Positions 35,877 through 44,381 are shown, counted from the stretch's first letter. The stretch is 64,000 bases of DNA from Lachnospiraceae bacterium (GCA_902381685.1 LR698958.1:683672-747671); one strand, 5' to 3'. The notes: a model not told the origin generated them from the sequence alone. Made by a program: numbers and translations.

Positions 35877-36030
35877 TGTGTCTGTCCTTAGGGACAAAAA
35901 CAGAAAATGACGTTCTTGTCCCTAAGGACAAAAAAGTGGGACAAAAACACGATTAGCGTATTTGTCCGAGGGACAAAAAGGAGGGACAAAAATATATATA
36001 CTACGTATATATATTTCATGTCTTTGTCCC
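35856..36030 (+). repeat. Iteron array, candidate phage replication origin
   Basis: GGGACAAAAA(C/G) occurs at 35856, 35891, 35938, 35970 and 35983. GGACAAAAAA occurs at 35926, and inverted copies (TGTCC, TTGTCCC, TTTGTCC, TTTGTCCC) at 35883, 35916, 35961 and 36023. Two form back-to-back pairs, TGTCCTTAGGGACA and TTGTCCCTAAGGACAA. The array begins within the replication gene and fills the 277-bp gap after it. Iterons beside the initiator gene are the usual layout of a phage origin. Confidence 0.72.
35990..36016. other. AT-rich 12-bp palindrome at the candidate origin
   Basis: AAATATATATAC and GTATATATATTT form a perfect palindrome with a TAC centre directly after the last direct iteron. It is a likely DNA-unwinding element. 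Confidence 0.55.
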
Positions 36031-36035
36031 AGTAG

Positions 36036-36104
36036 GTCCTGAGTAGGAAAAGACGTCGTGCGACAGCTTACGCACGACGCCGTCCTTCCCTACGACTCAA
36101 GGAC
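36036..36104. other. Large GC-rich cruciform next to the iterons
   Basis: CGTCGTGCG (36054-36062) and CGCACGACG (36071-36079) form a perfect 9-bp stem with an 8-nt loop. Outside it, GTCCTGAG pairs with CTCAAGGAC (one bulge) plus AGG/CCT pairs, about 69 nt in all. There is no T run next to it. It may be a replication structure or an mRNA stem protecting the 5' end of the rusA transcript. Confidence 0.55.
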
Positions 36105-36153
36105 TAAAAAGTTTGTCTTGAAAATAATTTAGTGATTTAAAGGAGAAAAGTAT

Positions 36154-36549
36154 ATGAAATTTTTTATAGCAATGAATCCTCCAACGAAAACTTATCAGCA
36201 GAAAAAAGTAGCAATCGTAAAAGGAAAACCGAAATTTTATGAACCGCCTGAACTATTGGCAGCGAGATGTAAATTAAGAGATCATCTTGCCGGCTATGTT
36301 CCGGATAAGATGTTTAATGGTCCTGTACGTTTGGTTGTAAAGTGGTGCTTTCATTGTACGGGGAATCATAAAGATGGTGAATACAAATATACAAAGCCGG
36401 ATACAGACAATTTACAGAAAATGTTAAAAGATGTTATGACAGAATTAAAATTTTGGAAAGATGATGCTCTTGTGGTTTCGGAGATTGTTGAGAAGTTTTG
36501 GGCGGAACTTCCGGGATTGTATATTCAGGTTGAATCTTTGGAGAAGTGA
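36154..36549 (+). CDS. rusA: RusA-family Holliday-junction resolvase
   Basis: The 131-residue protein has the RusA metal-binding aspartates in KPDTDNLQKMLKDVM (about 87-101) and FWKDDALV (about 104-111). It cuts branched DNA left by recombination before packaging. AAAGGAGAAAAG precedes the ATG. It is the first gene after the candidate origin. Confidence 0.9.
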   Translation: MKFFIAMNPPTKTYQQKKVAIVKGKPKFYEPPELLAARCKLRDHLAGYVPDKMFNGPVRLVVKWCFHCTGNHKDGEYKYTKPDTDNLQKMLKDVMTELKFWKDDALVVSEIVEKFWAELPGLYIQVESLEK

Positions 36550-36550
36550 T

Positions 36551-36760
36551 ATGACAAATGAGCAAATGTTTAAAGCAACGAATGAAATTTACAATTGTTT
36601 TTGGCTTAAGTGGAGGAATAAAAAAATAAGTGGAAATGATTGGAATATTCTCATTCAAGAATCAAGGGAACTTGCTAAGAGGTATCCGTTTAAATTTGTT
36701 AGAGAGTGGATTATAGAGATGCAAGATGAATTGGAAAAACGAAATAAGATATTGAATTAG
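36551..36760 (+). CDS. Small phage protein, unknown
   Basis: A 69-residue helical protein beginning MTNEQMFKATNEIYNCFWLK. The start ATG 36551 follows the rusA stop by one base. No domain is recognised. Confidence 0.6.
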   Translation: MTNEQMFKATNEIYNCFWLKWRNKKISGNDWNILIQESRELAKRYPFKFVREWIIEMQDELEKRNKILN

Positions 36761-36773
36761 TGGAGGAAGAGGT

Positions 36774-36995
36774 ATGGAGGTATTAGCCAAATACGAAGAG
36801 ACTGGATTAACTCCGGAACAGGTGCAAGAGTTGAAGGAACGGGATACGGCGAAACGTCCGATTAAAACAACAGATGAAACAGGAATTAAATACACAGATT
36901 CATATCGTTGTCCGAATTGCGGTGGAAACTTTACGGGAACAGGAATTGCAGATTATTGTTACCATTGCGGACAGAGATTAGATTGGAGTGAGTAG
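36774..36995 (+). CDS. Small zinc-ribbon phage protein
   Basis: The 73-residue protein has an N-terminal EETGLTPEQVQELKERD helix, common in Clostridia phage proteins, and a C-terminal zinc ribbon (CPNCGG and CYHCGQ). GGAGGAAGAGG precedes the ATG. Probably nucleic-acid or protein binding. Confidence 0.72.
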   Translation: MEVLAKYEETGLTPEQVQELKERDTAKRPIKTTDETGIKYTDSYRCPNCGGNFTGTGIADYCYHCGQRLDWSE

Positions 36996-36997
36996 AG

Positions 36998-37438
36998 ATG
37001 CGAGAAATACTATTTAAAGCAAAGAGGAAAAACTGGAAAGAATTGCCGAAAGAGGATTGGTGGGTAGAGGGATATTATCTTAATATCGCAGAAATAAATC
37101 ATTTTATCTGCACTGGAAAAATAAAACTTAATGGGGCAATAAAAGGCATTATAGCACCTGAGATGTATGCGATTGACATAAATACCCTATGCCAGTACAC
37201 AGGACTTACCGACAAGAACGGTAAACGGATTTGGGAGAATGATATTTGCGATAGAAAAGAAAAATATCCTGAAATTGTTACATATAACAAAGGTGATTGG
37301 CAATTAGATTATAGTTATGTATTCGGAAAAGAGATTCATCACGATGCTTGTAATCTTGGATTTTATGCATATGAAAGAAACTGTGTTGAAGTAATAGGAA
37401 ATATTTTTGATAATCCTGAGCTGTCGGAGGTGGAGTGA
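36998..37438 (+). CDS. YopX-family protein
   Basis: The 146-residue protein has YopX features: an N-terminal REILFKAKRKN, a central LCQYTGLTDKNGKRIWENDI signature and a C-terminal VEVIGNIFDNPEL. The family is widespread in Firmicutes phages and its function is unknown. The stop overlaps the next ATG by one base. Confidence 0.88.
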   Translation: MREILFKAKRKNWKELPKEDWWVEGYYLNIAEINHFICTGKIKLNGAIKGIIAPEMYAIDINTLCQYTGLTDKNGKRIWENDICDRKEKYPEIVTYNKGDWQLDYSYVFGKEIHHDACNLGFYAYERNCVEVIGNIFDNPELSEVE

Positions 37439-37644
37439 TGATATGCAGCAGGTGCGGAAAAGAAATAATAGAGACATATCGCTCCGAGTATTTTAACTGT
37501 ATAAGAGGTCAAACATGGAGAACGAATATAGCGTTTGCTAAGTTAGGATTATGGCAGCCAGAGCAAAATAAAGCGGAAAAACCACAGGTAATTGCATTGT
37601 GCAGTGAGTGTTATGAAGAATTTGTTGATTTTATGGAGGCGTAA
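37438..37644 (+). CDS. Small zinc-ribbon protein
   Basis: The 68-residue protein begins MICSRCGKEIIET and has a second Cys pair (LCSECYEEF) near the C-terminus. ATG 37438 is chosen over GTG 37435 because GGAGGTGGAG lies upstream at a fitting distance. The function is unknown. Confidence 0.65.
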   Translation: MICSRCGKEIIETYRSEYFNCIRGQTWRTNIAFAKLGLWQPEQNKAEKPQVIALCSECYEEFVDFMEA

Positions 37645-37647
37645 ATA

Positions 37648-38190
37648 ATGAATGTATTAGAGAAGATTTTGGAAGAGATAGAAAATCATGCAATAGAGTT
37701 TGAATCATTTGGAATGTGCGATGATTATGTAAGTGTTGGTTGGGTAAAAGAAATCATCCGCAAGCACATGAATGAAAAGGAAAAAGTAACAAGTGCAGAA
37801 ATAGTATCACGTGAGGTTGATGGGAAGACATATTATGCGATTAAGTACAAAGAAGTAGGCAAAGATTATTATACAGTCGGATATGGCTCATACAAATTAG
37901 ATTATGTTGTGTGCTGGCTGAATGAATACTTTGAGTTTTGTGGAGAAGCTAAAGTAGTTGTTGGCGCTGGTAAGGACACAAATGTCCCTAACAATGACGG
38001 TTGGATTCCAGTAGAGGAACGGTTGCCGGAAGATGAAAGAATGGTTTTGGTAACTTATATGACAAAGAGTGGGATTTCTTCTGTAGATAGGGCTCGTTTT
38101 GACGGTAAATATTGGCGTGGTAGTGGATTTATGGGGAGAGTTATCGCCTGGCAGCCACTCCCGGAACCGTACAAGCCTAAGAAGAAATGA
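37648..38190 (+). CDS. DUF551 phage protein
   Basis: The 180-residue protein ends in a DUF551 domain (DGWIPVEERLPEDERMVLVTY, then ARFDGKYWRG and VIAWQPLPEPY). The first 110 residues are a separate helical and beta region. DUF551 proteins are common in phage early regions with no assigned role. Confidence 0.82.
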   Translation: MNVLEKILEEIENHAIEFESFGMCDDYVSVGWVKEIIRKHMNEKEKVTSAEIVSREVDGKTYYAIKYKEVGKDYYTVGYGSYKLDYVVCWLNEYFEFCGEAKVVVGAGKDTNVPNNDGWIPVEERLPEDERMVLVTYMTKSGISSVDRARFDGKYWRGSGFMGRVIAWQPLPEPYKPKKK

Positions 38191-38199
38191 GGTGACAAC

Positions 38200-38412
38200 T
38201 TGAAGCACATAAGCAACCACGAAAAGAAGATTAAGCAGGAGAACCACATGGCCGAACTGGAAGAGGAGCAAGCCAGTGAGAGTGCAGTAAAGGCGTTTCA
38301 CAGAAAAGCGTACCCAACGTACAGTGTAGGGGATTGTCTTGAGAAGTGGGGCGTCAACCTGAAGGGAGGGATTGGTGATGGAAGTAGCACAAAGCCTAAA
38401 GAATTTTCTTGA
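38200..38412 (+). CDS. Small phage protein, TTG start
   Basis: The 70-residue product begins MKHISNHEKKIKQENHMAEL. The start is TTG with GAGGTGA five bases upstream. Its 3' end overlaps the next gene by 35 bp. The N-terminus is highly charged; no domain is recognised. Confidence 0.55.
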   Translation: MKHISNHEKKIKQENHMAELEEEQASESAVKAFHRKAYPTYSVGDCLEKWGVNLKGGIGDGSSTKPKEFS

Positions 38413-38737
38413 TTTTGTAGATGAGTGTCATTCACTGAACAGTATGGCCAAGAATGGAATATCAACAGAAGAGAAACGCCAGCAGGACCTTCTTCACGCG
38501 ATAGAGTTTGAAACGAACGGAAAAAAGAGAGGACCGCTTGATACAAAACTACATAAATGCAGAGTGGCCAGAAGGGGTTATAAAGACATATTTGAAGTGA
38601 CGGAAGAGGTAGTGAAGTTCTTCCGCGACCCTCAGCACAAGAAAACGTTAGACCATATGAGACAACTTCTCGGAAGTGTACGAAAGGTTGAGGAGTATCA
38701 GAAGAACCGATTTTACATACCACGAATAAAGGAGTGA
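38378..38737 (+). CDS. Phage protein of unknown function
   Basis: A 119-residue helical protein (MEVAQSLKNFLDFVDECHSL; GYKDIFEVTEEVVKFFRDPQHKKTLD). GGGAGGGA lies seven bases before ATG 38378; TTG 38372 is in frame upstream. Placement beside the HTH regulator suggests a regulatory partner. Confidence 0.62.
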   Translation: MEVAQSLKNFLDFVDECHSLNSMAKNGISTEEKRQQDLLHAIEFETNGKKRGPLDTKLHKCRVARRGYKDIFEVTEEVVKFFRDPQHKKTLDHMRQLLGSVRKVEEYQKNRFYIPRIKE

Positions 38738-38742
38738 TGCCA

Positions 38743-39171
38743 GTGGACAAGGGAAGACTTAAAAAACATAAGAAGAACAAAGACCGACTAAAAAGAATTG
38801 ACGAGAAAATCGAAGAACTGTGTGGCAGAGAAGTGCAAGTTGTATCGGGGAAAGTAACTGGTTCAAGTAAGGATTTTCCCTATACGGAAGTGAGAACTTC
38901 AGTTCTAATGTATGAACCTTATGAGAATGACAGGATTAATAAGCGGATAAGGGAATACGAAGCAGAAAGACTTGTACTGCTACAGGAAGTAGAAGAGGTC
39001 GACCGGTACATAGAGGGGATTAAGGATTCTGAGGTTAGAGAGACATTTGAACTTTCGTTTGTGGAAGGAAAGAAGCAACGTGAGGTGGCGGAAGAGTTGA
39101 GTATTGATAGGAGTTACGTATCAAAGAAAATCAACAACTATTTAAAACTTTCACACAATTCACAAAAATAG
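38743..39171 (+). CDS. Late-transcription regulator with sigma-like HTH (ArpU/RinA type)
   Basis: The 142-residue protein has a coiled-coil N-terminus and a C-terminal sigma-region-4-like helix-turn-helix (SFVEGKKQREVAEELSIDRSYVSKKINNYLKL). Proteins of this build sit just before the packaging genes in Gram-positive siphoviruses and switch on late transcription. GTG 38743 is preferred (AAAGGAG eight bases upstream); ATG 38737 is possible. Terminators at 39244 and 41226 downstream would need to be bypassed, which fits a late activator or antiterminator role. Confidence 0.75.
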   Translation: MDKGRLKKHKKNKDRLKRIDEKIEELCGREVQVVSGKVTGSSKDFPYTEVRTSVLMYEPYENDRINKRIREYEAERLVLLQEVEEVDRYIEGIKDSEVRETFELSFVEGKKQREVAEELSIDRSYVSKKINNYLKLSHNSQK

Positions 39172-39243
39172 TATGTTATAATTATTCTAGAGAAAGTGAA
39201 ATTAATTTTCCAAACAAAACCCTCCATGTAATATTTTCAAAGG

Positions 39244-39271
39244 CGTCCTGACGAAAGTCGGGGCGTTTTTT
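39244..39271 (+). terminator. Rho-independent terminator before the ParA cassette
   Basis: CGTCCTGAC and GTCGGGGCG (39244-39252 / 39257-39265) pair with two G-U pairs around a GAAA tetraloop, and TTTTTT follows. Confidence 0.88.
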
Positions 39272-39274
39272 GGG

Positions 39275-39303
39275 TTGATTATTACTAAAAAATAGAGTAA
39301 AAT
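39275..39303 (+). promoter_or_regulatory. Promoter of the ParA cassette
   Basis: TTGATT (39275-39280) and TAAAAT (39298-39303) are 17 bases apart, starting 4 bp after the terminator T run. Confidence 0.65.
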
Positions 39304-39330
39304 AAAAGAAAAATGTACGGGGGAATACGA

Positions 39331-40170
39331 ATGAAAAAGGACGGGAAAGTCGTATCTTTCATCAACATGAAAGGTGGAGTTGGCAAAACCACGCTTTGCA
39401 TTGGAATTGGGGAATATTTAGCACATTATTTGAATAAAAGAGTATTATTTATTGATTTAGACCCTCAGTTTAACACAACGCAGAGTTTGATGAATCTTTT
39501 TGAATTAGAAGATGAATACATGACTAATTATAGCGTAAAAAATAAAACGGTAAGAAGATTGTTTGAGTCGCCAACAACTGTCTCGGAAATGCCAAAGCTA
39601 CCAGAGAAAGAAGACGTTATAATTGATTTAGATTATAACATATCTATAATAGCGGGGACAATAAATTTAATATTTGATGACAATAATAAAAGCACATCAG
39701 CCAGCAGAAGGGTAAAAAAATTTATTGAAGAAAATGCATTGCGTAACGAGTATGATTACATTTTTATAGATTGTCCGCCAACAATTTCTTTGTACACAGA
39801 TTCTGCGTTAATAGCATCTGATTATTATTTAGTACCAGTTAAAGTTGATAGGTATTCTATCTTAGGTATAAAACTACTAGATCAAGTGATAGAAAGACTG
39901 AAATTTGATGAGACATTAAATATAAAGCCGTTAGGGATAGTATACACTATGTTAGACAACACAATAACCCAGAAAACAAAAAAGATAATGGAGACGCTGG
40001 AAAGTAGTGAGATAGTGAATAAAATAGGCTTGTTTGAAACGAAAACGTTTTTTGTCAGAGATTTAATGGTTGGCCTAGGAGGAAATATAGCCTCTAGGTA
40101 TAATTCATCTAGAATAGACATAGAAGCGTTATGCTCAGAATTTATGAAAGAGGTTGAAAAAAATGAATAA
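39331..40170 (+). CDS. ParA/Soj-like ATPase
   Basis: The 279-residue protein has a deviant Walker A KGGVGKTT (14-21), FIDLDPQFNTTQS, and FIDCPPTISLYTDSALIASDYYLVPVKVD, all hallmarks of ParA. The Lys14 signature lysine is present. ParA drives plasmid and chromosome segregation on a DNA surface. In an integrated phage it may serve an extrachromosomal state or have been reused. ATG 39331 follows GGGGGAA; ATG 39313 is less likely. The 3' end overlaps the next gene by 8 bp. Confidence 0.88.
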   Translation: MKKDGKVVSFINMKGGVGKTTLCIGIGEYLAHYLNKRVLFIDLDPQFNTTQSLMNLFELEDEYMTNYSVKNKTVRRLFESPTTVSEMPKLPEKEDVIIDLDYNISIIAGTINLIFDDNNKSTSASRRVKKFIEENALRNEYDYIFIDCPPTISLYTDSALIASDYYLVPVKVDRYSILGIKLLDQVIERLKFDETLNIKPLGIVYTMLDNTITQKTKKIMETLESSEIVNKIGLFETKTFFVRDLMVGLGGNIASRYNSSRIDIEALCSEFMKEVEKNE

Positions 40171-40558
40171 TAAATTAGGGGATAAAAAGCTTGTTTCTTC
40201 ACTTATGATAAGAATGAAACAAAAAAATATTGATAAGTTGTTGATGCTTGGAATTTATTGTCAATTGGTGTATTCAAAAACAATATTTTTGAGAAATAGC
40301 ATTGTAGCAGAGTTTATACATGAAGTATTAGAGATTGATTTTCCAACATATGTAGTATCATCGCGGACTTTAATGACTGCGAGAACTATTAAAATTATTT
40401 ACAACTTTGATGATGCAGAAATAGAGAAACTTCGGAGAAAAACACTTTATTTGCTTGAAAATACTGAAATAGAAGAAAATGTGAAAAAAAGTGCAAAAAG
40501 TAGCAAAAAGAAAAAAAATGAGAATGACAAATTAGAATCTTGGTTGAAGGGATTATAA
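40163..40558 (+). CDS. Small basic partner protein in the ParA cassette
   Basis: The 131-residue protein is helical with a very Lys-rich C-terminus (KKSAKSSKKKKNENDKLESW). It has the place and size of a ParB-like or DNA-binding adaptor but no recognisable ParB motif. It overlaps parA by 8 bp and is followed by the 221-residue gene after 1 bp, so the three are translationally linked. Confidence 0.7.
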   Translation: MNNKLGDKKLVSSLMIRMKQKNIDKLLMLGIYCQLVYSKTIFLRNSIVAEFIHEVLEIDFPTYVVSSRTLMTARTIKIIYNFDDAEIEKLRRKTLYLLENTEIEENVKKSAKSSKKKKNENDKLESWLKGL

Positions 40559-40559
40559 A

Positions 40560-41225
40560 ATGCTAAGAAGATATGACGATTTAAGAGAAATTAAAATAGA
40601 GATTGAAAAATATATTTCTCAACTGCAAGGTAATAGTAAGATAAAGGATGCTCATATCATCAAAGGGATAGCGAAGTATATTTTGTTTTTAAAGAGAATA
40701 CAAAAATCAAAAGCATACGGACATTATGGAAGTTGCTTTATTTATGATATGTTAATGCTGATGCACTCATTAACTCAAAACTCAGAAAGAGATTTTTACG
40801 CCACATATCGTTCAGCTATTGAAAATTTTGTCAGATGTTTTCTGGAGATAGAAGATAATGACGAAACGGGAGTTAGAAATTTATTTTCTAACTTGCGTGT
40901 ATTGTGCATAAATGGTGAGAGCGAAGAAATAATCACATATATAGAAGGAGAATACGGAAAGTGTTGTAATTTCGTACATAGTAATATTAAGGCTAATATG
41001 GAAATATATGAATATTACGCAGATATTCTTAAACAGAATGAGCTATCGAAAGAAAAAACAGATAGATTGATTAATTGTGTAATGACTTTTGTAAAAAAAA
41101 TCACAGAACTAATGATAGAAAATAAAATACTGTGGGTAGATGAGACATTTTATAAAGACAAGCAGACACTAAAATTTTTGATTGGAAATCAAATGTATTC
41201 TAGGTTTGAAGAAAAAGTTAGTTAA
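40560..41225 (+). CDS. Unknown helical protein (HEPN/DUF5677-like features), third gene of the ParA cassette
   Basis: The 221-residue protein is all-helical. The stretch YATYRSAIENFVRCFLEIEDND and the later KCCNFVHSNIKANMEIYEYY recall HEPN-type/DUF5677 proteins, which contain such Arg/Glu helices and a late Ser/Cys-x-x-VH helix. This likeness is by eye and weak. If real, an RNA-targeting effector inside a ParA-controlled cassette would point to phage or plasmid defence. It ends at a strong terminator. Confidence 0.6.
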   Translation: MLRRYDDLREIKIEIEKYISQLQGNSKIKDAHIIKGIAKYILFLKRIQKSKAYGHYGSCFIYDMLMLMHSLTQNSERDFYATYRSAIENFVRCFLEIEDNDETGVRNLFSNLRVLCINGESEEIITYIEGEYGKCCNFVHSNIKANMEIYEYYADILKQNELSKEKTDRLINCVMTFVKKITELMIENKILWVDETFYKDKQTLKFLIGNQMYSRFEEKVS

Positions 41226-41250
41226 AGGGGCACCCTCCGGGGTGCTTTTC
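41226..41250 (+). terminator. Rho-independent terminator closing the ParA cassette
   Basis: GCACCC (41230-41235), loop TCCG, GGGTGC (41240-41245), then TTTT. The stem sits 5 bp after the 221-residue gene's stop. Confidence 0.88.
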
Positions 41251-41284
41251 TAATGCAAAAATTTAAGTAGAGGAAGGTGGTGAC

Positions 41285-41752
41285 GTGGCAGGTTATGACA
41301 ACATAAAGGATTACGGATTTGATAAACGAACCGCGGACGAACGGCGGGAACTTGCAATAAAAGCGGGTAAAGCAAGTGGAGAAGCAAGGCGAAGAAAAGC
41401 AGATTTCAGAAAGACGTTGAATATGCTGCTTACCGCTGAAATAGATAATGAAGAATATAAGCCGATTTTAGAGTCGCTTGGTGTAGCGTGTACTTTGGAA
41501 TCGGCTATTTTAATGGCACAAATCAAAGAGGCAATGGCCGGTGATACAAAGGCAGCTACATTTGTAGCAAAGTATTCAGGGCAATCTCCGGAGCCGGAAG
41601 AGAACAGACGAAACCGCGATGCAGATACAGAATTAAAGCAGGCTAGAAAACAGGCTGTTACAGGTGAGAATGAAACAGACGAGGCTTTAGATAAATTAGA
41701 CAGTATTTTGAAGGAGTTGCACGAGAATGCAGTTAAGCAGGAAACAGAATGA
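41285..41752 (+). CDS. terS: Terminase small subunit (putative)
   Basis: The 155-residue protein has a basic N-terminal region (ADERRELAIKAGKASGEARRRKADFRKTLNMLL) and an acidic coiled C-terminus, and it overlaps terL by 26 bp. Position directly before terL is the main evidence for DNA-recognition TerS. GTG start with AAGGTGGTGA upstream. Confidence 0.75.
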   Translation: MAGYDNIKDYGFDKRTADERRELAIKAGKASGEARRRKADFRKTLNMLLTAEIDNEEYKPILESLGVACTLESAILMAQIKEAMAGDTKAATFVAKYSGQSPEPEENRRNRDADTELKQARKQAVTGENETDEALDKLDSILKELHENAVKQETE

Positions 41753-43052
41753 GTATATCGTAAATGCGACACATAGGTGGAACGTTAAATCAGGGGCGGT
41801 TCGTTCCGGGAAGTCCTATGTGGACACTGCATTTGTTATTCCTTTTCGTATTCGTGAAAGGGCAGGCAAGCCGGGACTGAATGTAATTCTTGGGGTATCA
41901 AAAGAATCTATTGAACGAAACGTCCTGCAGCCGATGAGGGAGATATATACCGATAAATTAATCGGGAATATTAACAATCGCAATGTGGCACGCATCTGTG
42001 GAGAAGATGTATATTGTCTAGGTGCTGAAAAAATCAGTCAGGTGGCAAAGATACAGGGTGCATCAATCAAGTATTGTTATGGCGATGAGGTGGCAAAGTG
42101 GAACAAAGAAGTGTTCCAGATGCTTAAATCCCGTCTTGATAAACCATACAGTTGCTTTGATGGAAGTTGTAACCCGGAGCACCCTACACATTGGCTGAAA
42201 GAGTTTCTGGATAACGATGAGTTGGATATTTACCTGCAGAGATATACAATTTTTGATAACCCATTTCTTCCGGAAGAATTTGTTCAACAACTTTGTAAAG
42301 AGTACGAGGGAACAATCTATTATGACCGCTTAATTCTCGGACTTTGGAAGAGAGCGGAAGGTGCAATTTATAAAAGATTTGCCGATAATCCTGACAAGTT
42401 CCGGTGTGAAGTAGTTGACGAATTGACAATGGAAACGGATATAAAGCAGTTCAGGAAAGATGATATTGTGTCAATAGAAATCGGATTAGACTTTGGTGGG
42501 AATCAATCCGGGCATTCTTTCGTGGCGCGAGGTTATACAGATGATTACAGAGAGGTAATCGCTCTGAAATCGAAGAGAATTATGGCAAAAGATGAAAACG
42601 AAGATATTGACAGTAATACGCTTGACCGTTTGTTCTGTGAGTTTGTGCAGGAAGTGATTGATAAATATGCGGTCATTGTCCGGAGGGGCGATTATGTGGA
42701 ATACTGCAATGTAGAAAGCGTTTATTATGATAATGCAGAAACGGTTTTAGGAAATTCCATACGAAATGCAGTGGAGAAGAAATATCCGTGGGTATCCGTT
42801 CGTAAAGCGAAAAAGAAAACAATCAATGATAGAATCAGATGTACCGTCAAGCTCATGGGAGCAGGGCGGTTTTTTATTACTGATGATTGTGAGAGTTTGG
42901 AAACAGCATTGTCCGATGCGGTTTGGAATAAAGAGGTAAAAGAGAAAGATGAGAGGTTAGATGACGGCAGTACAGACATTGACAGTTTGGATGCGTTTGA
43001 ATATACGATAGAGCGCGACATGAAGGAGTTGATACAGAATGTGGATGAGTAG
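41727..43052 (+). CDS. terL: Terminase large subunit (PBSX family)
   Basis: The 441-residue packaging motor and nuclease has Walker A SGAVRSGKS (22-30), Walker B-like YCYGDEVA near 115, and FDGSCNPEHPTHWLKEFLD as coupling region. The nuclease domain begins with IEIGLDFGGNQSGHSFVARG near 253 and continues with DNAETVLGN and an ERLDDGSTDIDSLDAFEY end. The portal gene overlaps by 14 bp. PBSX-like TerL usually goes with headful or cohesive-end siphoviruses; the end type is not visible. Confidence 0.95.
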   Translation: MQLSRKQNEYIVNATHRWNVKSGAVRSGKSYVDTAFVIPFRIRERAGKPGLNVILGVSKESIERNVLQPMREIYTDKLIGNINNRNVARICGEDVYCLGAEKISQVAKIQGASIKYCYGDEVAKWNKEVFQMLKSRLDKPYSCFDGSCNPEHPTHWLKEFLDNDELDIYLQRYTIFDNPFLPEEFVQQLCKEYEGTIYYDRLILGLWKRAEGAIYKRFADNPDKFRCEVVDELTMETDIKQFRKDDIVSIEIGLDFGGNQSGHSFVARGYTDDYREVIALKSKRIMAKDENEDIDSNTLDRLFCEFVQEVIDKYAVIVRRGDYVEYCNVESVYYDNAETVLGNSIRNAVEKKYPWVSVRKAKKKTINDRIRCTVKLMGAGRFFITDDCESLETALSDAVWNKEVKEKDERLDDGSTDIDSLDAFEYTIERDMKELIQNVDE

Positions 43053-44376
43053 GCTATGGAAGGCGGTGAGAAAAATGTTTGGGTATACGGAAATCAAAAG
43101 AATTATCGGAAGAGATGTGACCTTGTCACAGGATATGATAGATGCAATTAATGATTGGAAAAATATGCTCAATGGGAAGGCTGATTGGGTTAGCAAATAT
43201 GTAAAGTCACTTAAGATTGAACAGGGAATATGCCGTGAGTTTGCAGATGTGGTTCTGACAGAAATGGAGAGTAATCTGAGTAATGATAAGTTAGATACAT
43301 ACTATCAAAAGGCTCTGCTTGATTTGAATGAGAATATGCAGGATGGACTGGGACTTGGTTCATTTATTCTAAAGCCACTGGGAAACGGAAAATCAGAGTT
43401 TGTATCTGCAGATAAATTTATACCGATTCATTTTGACGATACGGGCAAACCTGATGACTGTGCTTTTATGACTGTCAAAACTGTAGGGGAAAATCAACAC
43501 TACACAAAGATAGAGCGGCACAGACTAGAAAATAAGGTTTTAATCATTGAGAATACGGTTTACTATTCTGAGAGCAGAAATGACATAGGGAGAAGAGTAG
43601 GCTTAGACAGTGTAGAGGAATGGGCAAAACTTCCGGAAGCGGTTTCTTATCCGGGTATGGACAGAATGGATTTTGGTTTCTACAGAAATCCAATGAAAAA
43701 TAGCATTGATGAAAGTCCTTGTGGAATCTCTATTTTTGAAATTGCGAAAGAGTTGATAAAAAAGGCGGATATACAGGGAGCAAGACTTGACTGGGAGTAT
43801 GAGTCAGGAGAAAGAGCTATTCACGTAGATGATAAAGCGTTAAAGAAGAGTGGAAGTAATTTTAGGTTGCCACGGCTAAATGAAAGGCTTTACAGAGGAA
43901 TGAACCTTGAGGACGGAAAAGACAAGGAACTGCTCAGGGAATATTCGCCATTAATGCGCGATGAGGCGTTCCAGCGAGGTTTGGAGAAATATTATCGACA
44001 GATAGAATTTTCCGTTGGGCTTTCTTACGGCGATTTGTCTGACTGTCAGGAAGTGGAGAAAACGGCAACGGAAATCAAGGTTGCAAAACAGAGAAAGTAT
44101 AACCGTGTAAATGCAATTCAGGCAAAATTAAAAGAATGCCTTGAGGATTACGCGGCAGGACTTGCATTCCGTGAGGGTATGTACACATCAGGATATGAAT
44201 TTAACTGTAAGTTTAATGATTCCATACTGACTGATGAAGAGGCGGAAAGAAAACAGGATATGCAGGACGTGAGCATGGGAGTAATGCAGTTATGGGAATA
44301 TCGGATGAAATGGTACAACGAAGATGAAGAAACCGCAAAGCAAAATCTTCCGGAACAGCACAGAGATATGGAGTGA
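43039..44376 (+). CDS. Phage portal protein
   Basis: The 445-residue protein lies between terL and the minor capsid gene. Typical portal stretches include NMQDGLGLGSFILKPL near 100, FIPIHFDDTGKPDDCAFM, and a C-terminal YCRQIEFSVGLSYGDLSDCQEVEKTATEI-like segment. It forms the dodecameric DNA channel at one capsid vertex. Confidence 0.9.
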   Translation: MWMSRLWKAVRKMFGYTEIKRIIGRDVTLSQDMIDAINDWKNMLNGKADWVSKYVKSLKIEQGICREFADVVLTEMESNLSNDKLDTYYQKALLDLNENMQDGLGLGSFILKPLGNGKSEFVSADKFIPIHFDDTGKPDDCAFMTVKTVGENQHYTKIERHRLENKVLIIENTVYYSESRNDIGRRVGLDSVEEWAKLPEAVSYPGMDRMDFGFYRNPMKNSIDESPCGISIFEIAKELIKKADIQGARLDWEYESGERAIHVDDKALKKSGSNFRLPRLNERLYRGMNLEDGKDKELLREYSPLMRDEAFQRGLEKYYRQIEFSVGLSYGDLSDCQEVEKTATEIKVAKQRKYNRVNAIQAKLKECLEDYAAGLAFREGMYTSGYEFNCKFNDSILTDEEAERKQDMQDVSMGVMQLWEYRMKWYNEDEETAKQNLPEQHRDME

Positions 44377-44381
44377 TGTAG

